A DNA stretch of 64,000 nt from Sphingomonas sp. (lineage in GTDB: Bacteria > Pseudomonadota > Alphaproteobacteria > Sphingomonadales > Sphingomonadaceae): contig NZ_JAFKMA010000004.1 of NCBI RefSeq assembly GCF_017304635.1, positions 1 to 64,000 on the forward strand, given 5' to 3'. Numbering within the stretch: the first letter of the stretch is position 1; each line of letters begins with the position of its first letter. The notes under the pieces are model-generated. The model searched no databases. It was not told the origin of the DNA and worked only from the letters and a program-made list of their open reading frames with translations. This document shows, piece after piece, positions 6,617-16,221 of this stretch. Position numbers and translations under genes: made by a program.

Positions 6617-8356
6617 ATGAGCGGCGAGGACGATTTCCGCATCCGGCCTGGTCGCATCCGCTCCACCCGGGCTCAGCAGGCGCGGCCCTTCATCGCGCAG
6701 GCCTTGGCGGCCGCGCAGCGGGCCGGCGGCAGCATCTCCCGCTCCGGCAAGATCAGCTCGGGCAACCGCTCGCGGTTCGGGCGCGGTCAGCGCGCGACCG
6801 TCCAGGCCAACCGGCTGCTCACCAGCCGATCGCGCAACACGGTGATCAAGACGCGAGTCGTCCGTCATGGCGCTCGGACCGCGCCGCTCAGCGCGCACCT
6901 CAGCTATCTCAAGCGCGAGGGCGTGACCCGGGATGGAGAGAAGGCGCGCCTGTTCGGTCCCGAGACCGAGGACGCCGACCCGAAGGCCTTCGCCGAGCGG
7001 ACCCATGACGATCGTCATCATTTCCGCTTCATCGTCTCGCCCGAGGACGCCACGGAGATGTCCGACCTCAAGGCCTACGCCCGCGACCTGATGGGGCAGA
7101 TGGAAAAGGATCTCGGCACGAAACTCGACTGGGTTGGCGTCGATCATTGGAACACCGACAATCCCCACGTCCACATTATCCTGCGGGGTCGGACCGACGA
7201 CGGCCAGGACCTCGTCATCTCCCGCGACTACATCAAGGAAGGCATGCGCGCCCGCGCGCAGGAACTCGTCACCCAGGAGCTAGGGCCGCGGACCGACCAC
7301 GAGATCCGCCGCAACCTTGAGCGGCAGGTCGGCGCAGAGCGCTGGACCAACCTAGACCGCCAGCTTTCGCGTGATGCCTATCGCACCGGCGTCGTCGACC
7401 TCGCCCCGCATCCCGACCGCCAGCCGGACGAATTCCATGCGATGAAGGTTGGCCGCTTGCGGAAGCTGGAGACGCTCGGCCTTGCAGATCAGATCGGCCC
7501 CGGCCAATGGGTCGTCTCGGATAACGCCGAGGCGACGCTGCGCGAGCTGGGCGAGCGCGGCGACATTATCAAGCGCATTCATCGCGGCCTGAGCGAGCGC
7601 GGTATCGAACGCGGGACGGCCAGCTATGTGCTCGCCGGCGAGAGCCTCGACGATCCCGTCATCGGTCGGCTGGTCGATCGCGGCCTCGACGACGAGCTGA
7701 AGGGGACAGCCTACGCCGTGGTCGACGGCACCGACGGGCGCACCCATCACATCAAGCTTCCCGATCTCGACGCAGCCGGCGACAGCGCCCCAGGTTCGAT
7801 CGTCGAGCTGCGCAAGTTCGACGACGCGCAGGGCCGTCGCCGCGTCGCGCTCGCCGTCCGCTCCGATCTCGACATCGAGCGGCAGGTTCATGCGACCGGC
7901 GCCACCTGGCTAGACCGGCAGGCGATTGCCCGAGACCCGGTCGCGCTTGGCGGCGGCGGCTTCGGCGCCGAGGTGCGTCAGGCGATGGACCGCCGGGCTG
8001 ACCATCTCATCAGCGAAGGGCTCGCCGAGCGGCAGAGCCGGGGCGTCAGTTTCTCGTCGGGGCTGATCGAAGGGCTGCGCCAACGTGAGGTCGAAGCGCT
8101 GGGGCAAAAACTCGCGGTCGAGACCGGCCGGCCATTCTCGAAGGCTGGAGCGGGCGAGTATGTCGCGGGCACCTACCGCCAGCGCTTCGCGCTCGCCTCC
8201 GGCCGCTTCGCCATGATCGACGACGGCCTCGGCTTCCAGCTCGTCCCCTGGTCGCCATCCCTCGAACGCCACGTCGGCCAGCACGTATCCGGCATCTCGC
8301 GCGGGGCCGGCGGCGTCGACTGGAGCTTCGGTCGCAATCGCGGCCTCGGCATGTAG
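6617..8356 (+). CDS. Relaxase (VirD2/TraI-like, DUF3363 type)
   Basis: The 579-residue protein has an HUH-type relaxase domain in its N-terminal half: 'HHFRFIVSPED' around residues 134-144 and the metal-binding 'NPHVHIILRG' with H184/H186. A long C-terminal DUF3363-like region follows and ends 'VDWSFGRNRGLGM'. It should nick oriT and pilot the strand through the TraG coupling protein encoded next. The start is the ATG at 6617; an ATG at 6599 is in frame but less well placed. The basic N-terminus (R/K-rich, residues ~8-60) may contact DNA. Confidence 0.9.
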   Translation: MSGEDDFRIRPGRIRSTRAQQARPFIAQALAAAQRAGGSISRSGKISSGNRSRFGRGQRATVQANRLLTSRSRNTVIKTRVVRHGARTAPLSAHLSYLKREGVTRDGEKARLFGPETEDADPKAFAERTHDDRHHFRFIVSPEDATEMSDLKAYARDLMGQMEKDLGTKLDWVGVDHWNTDNPHVHIILRGRTDDGQDLVISRDYIKEGMRARAQELVTQELGPRTDHEIRRNLERQVGAERWTNLDRQLSRDAYRTGVVDLAPHPDRQPDEFHAMKVGRLRKLETLGLADQIGPGQWVVSDNAEATLRELGERGDIIKRIHRGLSERGIERGTASYVLAGESLDDPVIGRLVDRGLDDELKGTAYAVVDGTDGRTHHIKLPDLDAAGDSAPGSIVELRKFDDAQGRRRVALAVRSDLDIERQVHATGATWLDRQAIARDPVALGGGGFGAEVRQAMDRRADHLISEGLAERQSRGVSFSSGLIEGLRQREVEALGQKLAVETGRPFSKAGAGEYVAGTYRQRFALASGRFAMIDDGLGFQLVPWSPSLERHVGQHVSGISRGAGGVDWSFGRNRGLGM

Positions 8357-8382
8357 CCCAACCTAGACAAGGAGTGCCCGCC

Positions 8383-10368
8383 ATGTCGGCGACGAAAATC
8401 CTCTGGGGCCAGATCCTCACCGTCTTCCTGATCGTGCTGATGACGACCTGGGGCGCGACGCAGTGGACCGCCTATCGTCTGGGCTTTCAGCCTCAGCTCG
8501 GCACCCCCTGGTTCGAGTTGGCGGGCTGGCCGATCTATTATCCGCCTTCCTTCTTCTGGTGGTGGTACTTCTACGACGCCTACGCCCCGCCGATCTTCGT
8601 CGAGGGCGCCTACATCGCCGCGTCGGGCGGGTTCATCTCCATCGCGGTCGCGATCGGCATGTCGGTGTGGCGCGCGCGCGAAGCAAAGAATGTCGAGACC
8701 TATGGCTCTGCCCGTTGGGCCCGGCCTGACGAGGTGAAGGCCGCGGGCCTGCTCGGCCCGGATGGCGTCGTGCTCGGCAAGCATGATCGCGACTATCTTC
8801 GTCATGACGGCCCAGAGCATGTGCTGTGCTTCGCGCCAACCCGCTCCGGCAAGGGCGTCGGGCTCGTCGTGCCATCTCTGCTGACCTGGCCGGGCTCGGC
8901 AATCGTTCACGACATCAAGGGCGAGAACTGGACGCTGACCGCCGGCTACCGCGCCCGCCATGGTCGCGTGCTGCTGTTCGATCCGACCAACGCGAAGTCA
9001 GCCGCGTATAATCCGCTGCTCGAGGTGCGGCGCGGCGAGTGGGAAGTCCGCGACGTGCAGAACATCGCCGACATCCTCGTCGATCCGGAAGGCTCGCTCG
9101 AGAAGCGGAACCACTGGGAGAAGACATCGCATGCGCTCCTGGTCGGTGCGATCCTGCATGTCCTCTATGCAGAGGCTGAGAAGACCCTGGCCGGCGTCGC
9201 CGCATTCTTGTCCGATCCGAAGCGGCCGATCGAGTCGACGCTCGCGGCGATGATGAAAACCGCCCATCTCGGCGAGGCCGGCCCGCATCCCGTCATCGCC
9301 AGCGCGGCCCGCGAGCTGCTCAACAAATCCGACAACGAGCGGTCCGGCGTGCTGTCGACCGCGATGTCGTTCCTGGGCCTGTATCGTGATCCCGTCGTCG
9401 CCGAGGTCACCCGCCGCTGCGATTGGCGCATCGCCGACATGGTCGGCGGCAAGCATCCGACCACGCTCTACCTCGTCGTGCCGCCTTCCGACATCAACCG
9501 GACCAAGCCGCTCATCCGTCTCATCCTGAATCAGGTCGGGCGCCGGTTGACCGAGGACCTGCACGCCAAGGGCCAGCGCCATCGTCTGCTGCTGATGCTC
9601 GACGAGTTTCCCGCGCTCGGCCGCCTGGACTTCTTCGAAAGCGCGCTTGCCTTCATGGCAGGCTATGGCCTGAAGGCCTTCCTCATCGCGCAATCGCTGA
9701 ACCAGATCGAGAAGGCCTACGGCCCGAACAACTCGATCCTCGACAACTGCCATGTTCGGGTGAGCTTCGCCACCAATGACGAGCGAACCGCCAAACGCGT
9801 TTCGGATGCGCTCGGCACTGCCACCGAGATGAAGGCGATGAAGAACTATGCCGGCCATCGTCTGTCGCCCTGGCTCGGCCACATGATGGTGTCGCGCTCG
9901 GAGACCGCACGGCAACTGCTCACGCCGGGCGAGATCATGCAGCTCCCGCCGTCGGACGAGATCGTCATGGTCGCCGGCATTCCACCGATCCGCGCCAAGA
10001 AGGCGCGCTATTACGAGGATCGCAGGTTTCAGGAACGCATCCTGACGCCGCCCGCACTCACCAAGCCGACAACCGCGAGGGCCGACGATTGGAGCACGCT
10101 CGCTTTGCCCGAACGCCCTGTGCTGAACACGCCCGTCGCCGCGGAGGATGCAGGAGATGATGATCCCACGGATTCGGAGCGGAGGCACCAGCCTGAGCTG
10201 AGCCGCACCAAGACAGTCGAGCGTAAGCCGGTCATCGAGAACGAGTTCGAGATCGATCCTCGCGATGAAGTCGAGGAGGACGCCGCTCGCCTCAGCCGCA
10301 TGACCCAGACCATGCGCCAGGTCGCTCGACAGGCGTCGCTGGATCCGGGCGACGGCATCGAGCTTTAG
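8383..10368 (+). CDS. traG: Type IV coupling protein TraG/VirD4
   Basis: The 661-residue ATPase links the relaxosome to the secretion channel. Two membrane segments lie in the first ~95 residues. A Walker A motif ('APTRSGKGVGLV', near residues 152-163) and a Walker B motif ('LLLMLDEFPALG', near 404) follow, with 'YGLKAFLIAQSLNQI' as in VirD4. The ATG at 8383 has AAGGAG eight bases upstream and is preferred to a GTG at 8374. The last ~100 residues are acidic and probably flexible. The RHH gene follows nine bases later. Confidence 0.95.
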   Translation: MSATKILWGQILTVFLIVLMTTWGATQWTAYRLGFQPQLGTPWFELAGWPIYYPPSFFWWWYFYDAYAPPIFVEGAYIAASGGFISIAVAIGMSVWRAREAKNVETYGSARWARPDEVKAAGLLGPDGVVLGKHDRDYLRHDGPEHVLCFAPTRSGKGVGLVVPSLLTWPGSAIVHDIKGENWTLTAGYRARHGRVLLFDPTNAKSAAYNPLLEVRRGEWEVRDVQNIADILVDPEGSLEKRNHWEKTSHALLVGAILHVLYAEAEKTLAGVAAFLSDPKRPIESTLAAMMKTAHLGEAGPHPVIASAARELLNKSDNERSGVLSTAMSFLGLYRDPVVAEVTRRCDWRIADMVGGKHPTTLYLVVPPSDINRTKPLIRLILNQVGRRLTEDLHAKGQRHRLLLMLDEFPALGRLDFFESALAFMAGYGLKAFLIAQSLNQIEKAYGPNNSILDNCHVRVSFATNDERTAKRVSDALGTATEMKAMKNYAGHRLSPWLGHMMVSRSETARQLLTPGEIMQLPPSDEIVMVAGIPPIRAKKARYYEDRRFQERILTPPALTKPTTARADDWSTLALPERPVLNTPVAAEDAGDDDPTDSERRHQPELSRTKTVERKPVIENEFEIDPRDEVEEDAARLSRMTQTMRQVARQASLDPGDGIEL

Positions 10369-10377
10369 GAGGCGCCG

Positions 10378-10812
10378 ATGAGCAAGCCTCCGAAGAAGCA
10401 GCGTCTGTCCGTCTATCTCGATCCGGACGTCATGAAGGCGCTCGCTGTCCATGCCGCGCGGCGCGACGTGTCCCTTTCGCTGGTCGCCGAGGCCGGCATC
10501 GCGTCTTTCCTATCACCCGACGCTGCGGAGCGGCAGGAAGCGGCGACGACAAAGCGGCTCGACCAGCTCGATCGGCGTATGGCGCGCATGGAGCGCGATC
10601 TCGGCATATCGGTCGAGACGCTCGCCGTATTCATCCGCTTTTGGCTGACGTCCAATCCGCCCTTGCCCGAGCCGGCCCAGCTCGCGGCGCGCGCCAAGGC
10701 GGGGGAGCGCTATGATGCCTTCGTGACCGCGCTCGGCCGTCGACTCGCAACAGGACCGAAGCTCAGACAGGAGATTTCGGAAGACATCCCGCCCGCGCGC
10801 GACGCGGAATAA
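10378..10812 (+). CDS. Ribbon-helix-helix (CopG-like) transfer protein
   Basis: The 144-residue product begins with a basic stretch and an RHH motif: 'KKQRLSVYLDPDVMKALAVHAARRDVSLSLVAEAGIASFL' over residues ~6-45. It is followed by a coiled-coil-like segment (KRLDQLDRRMARMERDL). CopG-type proteins between traG and trbB occur throughout Tn4371-like elements, at the position called traR in Tn4371. They may act as relaxosome accessory or regulatory factors. The 169-base gap before trbB holds nothing else that I can support. Confidence 0.75.
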   Translation: MSKPPKKQRLSVYLDPDVMKALAVHAARRDVSLSLVAEAGIASFLSPDAAERQEAATTKRLDQLDRRMARMERDLGISVETLAVFIRFWLTSNPPLPEPAQLAARAKAGERYDAFVTALGRRLATGPKLRQEISEDIPPARDAE

Positions 10813-10981
10813 TCATTGACGCGCGCGCCGCAAGTATTCGAGCGTTCCGCCGTTCTCCTGTCTTTGTACGCCACAGTACGACTACCACATGACGGTTGTT
10901 GTCAGGCCATGATTTCTGCCTCTTCTACTCATCCCCGATCCAGGGCCGCACATCGCGGACCCGCAAGAGAACGGGGACGAC

Positions 10982-11965
10982 GTGGCGGCAACTCACCAGA
11001 AATCGGAAGCGATTCTTCGCGGTGCGCGAATGCTGCGCACAGCCCTCGGGTCTGCGATCGCCACGTTTCTGGAAGATCCCGCGATCGTCGAGGTGATGCT
11101 CAACCCCGATGGGCGGCTCTGGGTCGACCGGCTGTCGGAAGGTCTTTCCGATACGGGTGAACGACTGTCGCCCGCCGATGGCGAGCGCATCATTCGCCTG
11201 GTCGCGCATCATGTCGGCGCCGAGGTGCATCCCGGCGCTCCACGCGTTTCGGCCGAGCTGCCCGAAACAGGAGAGCGGTTCGAAGGGCTGTTGCCCCCGG
11301 TCGTTTCCGCGCCGGCCTTCGCGATCCGCAAGCCCGCCGTCGCGGTGTTCACCCTGGACGACTATGTGGCGGCCGGGATCATGTCGGCTGGTCAGGCCGA
11401 AACCCTCCGTCAGGCCGTTGCCGACAGGCGCAACATTCTCGTCGCCGGCGGCACCTCGACCGGCAAAACCACGCTCACCAACGCTCTGCTTGCCGAAGTC
11501 TCGAAGACCTCGGATCGCGTGGTCCTGATCGAAGATACGCGCGAGCTGCAATGCGCTGCGCCCAATCTGGTGGCGATGCGGACGAAGGACGGCGTCGCCT
11601 CGCTCTCCGATCTGGTCCGCTCTTCGCTCCGCCTGCGGCCGGATCGCATTCCGATCGGCGAGGTCCGCGGCGCCGAAGCACTCGACCTGTTGAAGGCATG
11701 GGGCACCGGGCACCCAGGCGGCGTCGGAACGATCCATGCCGGCACCGCGATCGGAGCGCTGCGGCGTCTCGAACAACTAATCCAGGAAGCCGTCGTCACC
11801 GTCCCGCGCGCGCTGATCGCCGAGACGATCGATCTGGTCGCCGTGCTCTCCGGCCGCGGCGCCTCGCGTCGCCTAGCCGAACTCGCCCGCGTCGAAGGTC
11901 TCGGCCCTGAGGGCGACTACCGCATCACCCCCGCAAGCCAGCCCTCCGCAGGAGACCCGTCATGA
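10982..11965 (+). CDS. trbB: TrbB conjugal transfer ATPase
   Basis: The 327-residue protein is a VirB11-type hexameric secretion ATPase. It has Walker A '[15 protein letters not shown]' (residues ~156-170), an Asp box 'LIEDTRELQ', Walker B-like 'RIPIGEVRG' and the His box '[16 protein letters not shown]'. It powers pilus and substrate transport at the inner membrane. A GTG at 10982 after GGGGACGA is the likely start. It heads the trb operon: the next gene begins in an ATGA overlap. Confidence 0.95.
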   Translation: MAATHQKSEAILRGARMLRTALGSAIATFLEDPAIVEVMLNPDGRLWVDRLSEGLSDTGERLSPADGERIIRLVAHHVGAEVHPGAPRVSAELPETGERFEGLLPPVVSAPAFAIRKPAVAVFTLDDYVAAGIMSAGQAETLRQAVADRRNILVAGGTSTGKTTLTNALLAEVSKTSDRVVLIEDTRELQCAAPNLVAMRTKDGVASLSDLVRSSLRLRPDRIPIGEVRGAEALDLLKAWGTGHPGGVGTIHAGTAIGALRRLEQLIQEAVVTVPRALIAETIDLVAVLSGRGASRRLAELARVEGLGPEGDYRITPASQPSAGDPS

Positions 11966-12294
11966 TCAAACACGCTTTGCGTATCCGCCGGCACATCGCC
12001 TCAGCGGTGTGCATGATTTTTCTTTCGCTCGCTTTGGCACCCGCCGCCCACGCTTCGGGCTCGTCCATGCCCTGGGAGGCGCCGCTTCAAAAAATCCTCG
12101 AATCGATCGAGGGGCCGGTCGCGAAAATCATCGCCGTTATGATCATTATCATCACTGGTCTGACGCTCGCGTTCGGCGACACGTCGGGCGGCGCCCGCAA
12201 GCTGATCCAGATCGTGTTCGGCCTGTCGATCGCGTTCGCGGCGTCGAGCTTCTTCCTGTCGTTCTTCTCGTTTGGCGGCGGGGCGCTCGTTTGA
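11962..12294 (+). CDS. trbC: TrbC pilin subunit
   Basis: The 110-residue protein has a signal sequence (residues ~12-32, ending AHA). Two hydrophobic segments follow ('IAVMIIIITGLTLAF' and 'IVFGLSIAFAASSFFLSFFSFGG'), the VirB2/TrbC pilin layout. It is the structural subunit of the conjugative pilus, processed by signal peptidase and by the TraF-like peptidase encoded at 4668. Start and stop overlap trbB and trbD respectively, so the genes are translationally coupled. Confidence 0.92.
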   Translation: MIKHALRIRRHIASAVCMIFLSLALAPAAHASGSSMPWEAPLQKILESIEGPVAKIIAVMIIIITGLTLAFGDTSGGARKLIQIVFGLSIAFAASSFFLSFFSFGGGALV

Positions 12295-12575
12295 TGGCTG
12301 ACGGCGCGGATCATGGCGGCGAGCTGCCGGGCTTCTCCGTTCCCGTGCACCGGGCGCTGACCGAGCACATCCTGCTCGGCGGCGCGCCGCGTTCGCTCGC
12401 CATCCTCAACGGCACGCTGGCGGCCGCGCTCGGCCTCGGCCTTCGCCTATGGCTAGTCGGCCTCGGGCTTTGGGCTGTGGGGCATTTCGCGGCGGTCTGG
12501 GCGGCCAAACGCGATCCGCAGTTCGTCGACGTCGTGCGCAAGCATCTGCGCGTCCCCGGCCACCTGTCGGTCTGA
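12294..12575 (+). CDS. trbD: TrbD (VirB3-like) transfer protein
   Basis: The 93-residue protein starts one base inside the trbC stop (TGATG). It shows the VirB3/TrbD pattern: 'PGFSVPVHRALTEHILLGGAPRSLAILNGTLAAALGLGLRLWLVGLGLW', with one or two membrane segments, and a conserved end 'AAKRDPQFVDVVRKHLRVPGHL'. It is an inner-membrane component that works with the TrbE ATPase, whose gene follows 12 bases later. Confidence 0.93.
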   Translation: MADGADHGGELPGFSVPVHRALTEHILLGGAPRSLAILNGTLAAALGLGLRLWLVGLGLWAVGHFAAVWAAKRDPQFVDVVRKHLRVPGHLSV

Positions 12576-12587
12576 GGGAACGACGCG

Positions 12588-15044
12588 ATGATGAACCTTG
12601 CCGAATATCGTAATCGCAATACCCGGCTTGCCGATTTCCTGCCTTGGGTCGCCCTGGTCGGCGAAGGCGTCGTCCTCAACAAGGATGGTAGCCTGCAGCG
12701 TACTGCGCGCTTCCGCGGTCCTGACCTCGACAGCGCCGTGCCGGCCGAGCTCGTCGCAGTCGCGGGCCGGCTCAACAACGCTTTCCGACGTCTCGGCTCC
12801 GGCTGGGCCATCTTCGTCGAAGCGCAACGCCACGACGCCGCGACCTATCCCTCGAGCATGTTCGCCGACAGCGCCTCTGCGCTGGTCGACGCCGAACGCA
12901 AGGCCGACTTCGAGGAAGCAGGCGCGCACTTCGAGTCCAGCTATTTCCTCACCTTCCTCTATCTGCCGCCGGCCGAAGACGCGGCGCGTGCCGAAGCATG
13001 GCTATACGAGGGTCGCGACCATGGCGGCGTCAACGCGCGCGAAGTGCTGCGCGGTTTCGTCGATCGTACCGATCGTATCTTGAACCTGATCGACGCCTTC
13101 ATGCCGGAATGCGCGTGGCTCGATGACGCCGAAACACTCACCTATCTGCATTCGACTATCTCGACGAAGCGTCATCGTGTTCGCGTCCCCGAGACGCCGA
13201 TGTATCTCGACGCTCTTCTGGCCGATCAACCGCTGACCGGCGGACTCGAACCGCGCCTCGGGGAAACGCACCTGCGCATCCTCACCATCGTCGGTTTCCC
13301 GACCGCGACGACGCCCGGAATCCTCGACGAGTTGAACCGGTTGGCCTTTCCCTATCGCTGGTCGACGCGGGCCATCCTTCTCGACAAAACTGACGCGACC
13401 AAGCTGCTGACCAAGATCCGTCGGCAATGGTTCGCCAAGCGCAAGTCCATCGCCGCCATTCTCAAAGAGGTGATGACCAACGAGGCCTCGGCGCTCGTCG
13501 ACACCGACGCGGCCAACAAGGCGGCCGACGCCGACATGGCGCTTCAGGAACTCGGCGCCGACTATGCCGGCCAAGCCTATGTCACCGCCACCATCACCGT
13601 TTGGGACGACGACCCGCGCATCGCCGCCGAGAAACTGCGTCTAGTCGAAAAGGTCGTTCAGGGACGTGATTTCACCGCGATGGCGGAGACCATCAACGCC
13701 GTAGACGCCTGGCTCGGCTCCTTGCCCGGCCATGTCTACGCCAATGTCCGCCAGCCCCCCATCAGCACACTCAATCTCGCCCACATGATCCCGCTGTCAG
13801 CGGTGTGGGCGGGACCGGAACGGGACGAGCACTTCGATGCACCCCCACTGCTTTACGGCAGAACCGAAGGCTCGACCCCGTTCCGGCTTTCCATCCATGT
13901 CGGCGACGTCGGCCATACGCTGGTCGTCGGCCCAACCGGCGCCGGCAAATCCGTACTGCTCGCGCTCATGGCGCTGCAATTCAGGCGCTATCCGCAGTCT
14001 CAGGTTTTCGCCTTTGACTTCGGTGGTTCGATCCGGGCCGCGGCGCTCGCCATGCGCGGCGACTGGCATGATCTCGGCGGCGGCCTCACCGAAGGGGCCG
14101 AAGACAGCGTGTCACTCCAGCCGCTTGCACGGATCGACGACATTGCAGAGCGCGCATGGGCCTCGGACTGGCTGATCGCAATCCTGGCGCGGGAGAGCGT
14201 GTCCGTCACGCCCGAGGTCAAGGAACACCTGTGGTCGGCGCTGTCCTCGTTGGCGTCGGCGCCGGTCTCCGAGCGCACGTTGACCGGGCTGTCCGTCCTG
14301 CTCCAGTCCAACGACCTGAAGCAGGCGTTGCGACCCTACTGCGTCGGCGGACCCTATGGTCGCCTCCTCGACGCAGAGGCCGAACATCTCGGCGAGGCCA
14401 ACGTCCAGGCGTTCGAGACTGAAGGACTGATCGGAACCGGCGCCGCCGCCGCCGTGCTCGCCTATCTCTTCCATCGCATCGAGGACCGCCTCGACGGACG
14501 GCCGACGCTCCTGATCGTCGATGAAGGCTGGCTCGCGCTCGACGATGAGGGATTCGCCGGCCAGCTCCGCGAATGGCTGAAGACGCTGCGCAAGAAGAAC
14601 GCCAGCGTCATCTTCGCGACCCAGTCGCTCTCCGACATCGACGGCTCGGCGATTGCACCGGCGATCATCGAGAGCTGCCAGACCCGCATCCTTCTTCCGA
14701 ACGAGCGCGCGATCGAGCCGCAGATCACCGCCATCTATCGCCGCTTCGGTCTCAATGACCGGCAGATCGAGATCCTCGCCCGCGCCATGCCGAAGCGCGA
14801 CTATTACTGCCAGTCGCGGCGCGGCAACCGCTTGTTCGAACTCGGGCTATCCGATGTCGCGCTGGCGCTGTGCGCAGTCTCATCAAAGCAGCACCAGGCG
14901 CTGATCGCCGAGGTTCACGCCCGCAGCGGCACCGACGGCTTCCTCTCCGAATGGCTGATCTCGAGCCGGCTCGCCTGGGCTGCCGATCTCATTGCCAACC
15001 TCACCAACGTCATCCCCCAAGCCAATCAGGAGGTATTCTCATGA
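12588..15044 (+). CDS. trbE: TrbE (VirB4-like) transfer ATPase
   Basis: The 818-residue protein is the large VirB4-type ATPase of the channel. It has a CagE/TrbE/VirB N-terminal domain, Walker A 'VGPTGAGKSVLLAL' (near residue 448) and Walker B 'PTLLIVDEGWLAL', followed by 'LRKKNASVIFATQSLSDI'. It energises pilus biogenesis at the inner membrane. The length is normal for TrbE and the gene looks intact. TrbJ starts within its stop codon (ATGA). Confidence 0.95.
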   Translation: MMNLAEYRNRNTRLADFLPWVALVGEGVVLNKDGSLQRTARFRGPDLDSAVPAELVAVAGRLNNAFRRLGSGWAIFVEAQRHDAATYPSSMFADSASALVDAERKADFEEAGAHFESSYFLTFLYLPPAEDAARAEAWLYEGRDHGGVNAREVLRGFVDRTDRILNLIDAFMPECAWLDDAETLTYLHSTISTKRHRVRVPETPMYLDALLADQPLTGGLEPRLGETHLRILTIVGFPTATTPGILDELNRLAFPYRWSTRAILLDKTDATKLLTKIRRQWFAKRKSIAAILKEVMTNEASALVDTDAANKAADADMALQELGADYAGQAYVTATITVWDDDPRIAAEKLRLVEKVVQGRDFTAMAETINAVDAWLGSLPGHVYANVRQPPISTLNLAHMIPLSAVWAGPERDEHFDAPPLLYGRTEGSTPFRLSIHVGDVGHTLVVGPTGAGKSVLLALMALQFRRYPQSQVFAFDFGGSIRAAALAMRGDWHDLGGGLTEGAEDSVSLQPLARIDDIAERAWASDWLIAILARESVSVTPEVKEHLWSALSSLASAPVSERTLTGLSVLLQSNDLKQALRPYCVGGPYGRLLDAEAEHLGEANVQAFETEGLIGTGAAAAVLAYLFHRIEDRLDGRPTLLIVDEGWLALDDEGFAGQLREWLKTLRKKNASVIFATQSLSDIDGSAIAPAIIESCQTRILLPNERAIEPQITAIYRRFGLNDRQIEILARAMPKRDYYCQSRRGNRLFELGLSDVALALCAVSSKQHQALIAEVHARSGTDGFLSEWLISSRLAWAADLIANLTNVIPQANQEVFS

Positions 15045-15817
15045 CACGCTCATTCCGTTCGCGCTCACGCGCACTGCGTTTCGCCACGATCATCGCTGCG
15101 ACACCAGTCGCTATCTCGATCTTTATCAGCACGCCAGCGGCGGCCCAATTCGGCGGCATCGTCTACGATCCGACGAACTACGCGCAGAATGTGCTGACGG
15201 CTGCGCGGACGCTCCAGCAGGTCAACCAGCAGATCACGCAGCTTCAGAACGAAGCGACAATGCTGATCAATCAGGCCCGCAACCTTGCGAGCCTGCCATA
15301 CTCGTCGCTTCAGCAGCTTCAGCAATCGGTACAGCGCACGCAGCAGCTCCTGCAACAGGCGCAGGGCATCGCCCTCAACGTCCAGCAAATCGATCGCGCG
15401 TTTCAGACCACCTACGGCAATGCATCGATGTCGGCTTCCGATCAGGCGCTTGTCGCGCAGGCGCGTGAACGCTGGCAGAACACCGTCGGCGGCTTGCAGG
15501 ACGCCATGCGCGTCCAGGCCGGCGTTGTTGGCAACATCGACACCAACCGTAGCGAGATGTCCGCGCTTGTCGGGCAGAGCCAGGGCGCGACCGGTGCGCT
15601 GCAGGCGACCCAGGCCGGCAACCAGCTTCTCGCCCTGCAGGCGCAGCAGCTTGCCGACCTCACCGCGGTCGTGGCCGCCAACGGCCGTGCGCAGAGTCTG
15701 TCCGAGGCCGAGCGTGCGGCCGCGGCCGAGCAGGGTCGTGAGCAACGCCGTCGCTTCCTGACGCCTGGCAGCGGCTACCAGCCGGGCAACGCCCGTATGT
15801 TCCCGAACGGCAACTGA
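15041..15817 (+). CDS. trbJ: TrbJ (VirB5-like) transfer protein
   Basis: The 258-residue secreted protein has a signal peptide (cleavage probably after 'STPAAA', residue ~34). 'FGGIVYDPTNYAQNVLTAARTLQQVNQQI' and a long Gln/Ala-rich coiled-coil region follow, typical of TrbJ/VirB5. Proteins of this group sit at the pilus tip or in the periplasm. It starts in ATGA overlap with trbE and is followed after ten bases by the TrbK-like gene. Confidence 0.92.
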   Translation: MTRSFRSRSRALRFATIIAATPVAISIFISTPAAAQFGGIVYDPTNYAQNVLTAARTLQQVNQQITQLQNEATMLINQARNLASLPYSSLQQLQQSVQRTQQLLQQAQGIALNVQQIDRAFQTTYGNASMSASDQALVAQARERWQNTVGGLQDAMRVQAGVVGNIDTNRSEMSALVGQSQGATGALQATQAGNQLLALQAQQLADLTAVVAANGRAQSLSEAERAAAAEQGREQRRRFLTPGSGYQPGNARMFPNGN

Positions 15818-15827
15818 GACCGCGGCC

Positions 15828-16217
15828 ATGGACGGCAAGATGCTCGCCAGGATCGGCGCCGCGGTGTTCGTCGCCGTCGCGATCACCGCGACCGCGATCG
15901 AGATGACGCGGAAAGAGGAGGCGCCAGCGTCTTGGTCGTCAGGCCGCGCCGTTCAAGCGCGGGTCGATCCGCTGCGCGACGCCCTGATCCGCTGCCAGGC
16001 GCTCGGCGAAGACGGGCCGCGCGATCCGGCGTGCCGCCGCGCATGGGCCGAGAACCGAAACCGCTTCCTCGCGCCCGGTGCCCGCCCGGCCGAGCGTCTG
16101 CCGGACATGCCGTCCGCGCCGCGAGAGAGCCTCACCCCTCAGCCTGATGAGCGCAACCCTCCGATGCCGCCGCCCGCCGCGCCAACCGTCACCCCACAGC
16201 TCGACGAGGCTCGGTAA
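15828..16217 (+). CDS. TrbK-like putative entry-exclusion protein
   Basis: The 129-residue protein has one N-terminal membrane segment (residues ~7-24). A conserved-looking 'DPLRDALIRCQALGEDGPRDPACRRAWAENRNRFL' with two cysteines follows, then a Pro-rich tail. This matches the alternative TrbK type found between trbJ and trbL in alphaproteobacterial elements, which is proposed to block entry of a second copy of the element. Classical TrbK is a short lipoprotein; this one has no lipobox, so the role comes from position. Confidence 0.7.
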   Translation: MDGKMLARIGAAVFVAVAITATAIEMTRKEEAPASWSSGRAVQARVDPLRDALIRCQALGEDGPRDPACRRAWAENRNRFLAPGARPAERLPDMPSAPRESLTPQPDERNPPMPPPAAPTVTPQLDEAR

Positions 16218-16221
16218 CGTC

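Noticed and set aside
6369-6620. An 83-codon frame overlapping the transglycosylase stop
   Set aside because: The product is Arg/Ala/Gly-rich with no motif and covers the region expected to be oriT.
8998-10452. A 484-codon open frame on the minus strand
   Set aside because: It is antisense to traG, has an Arg/Asp/Gly-rich composition and no motifs.
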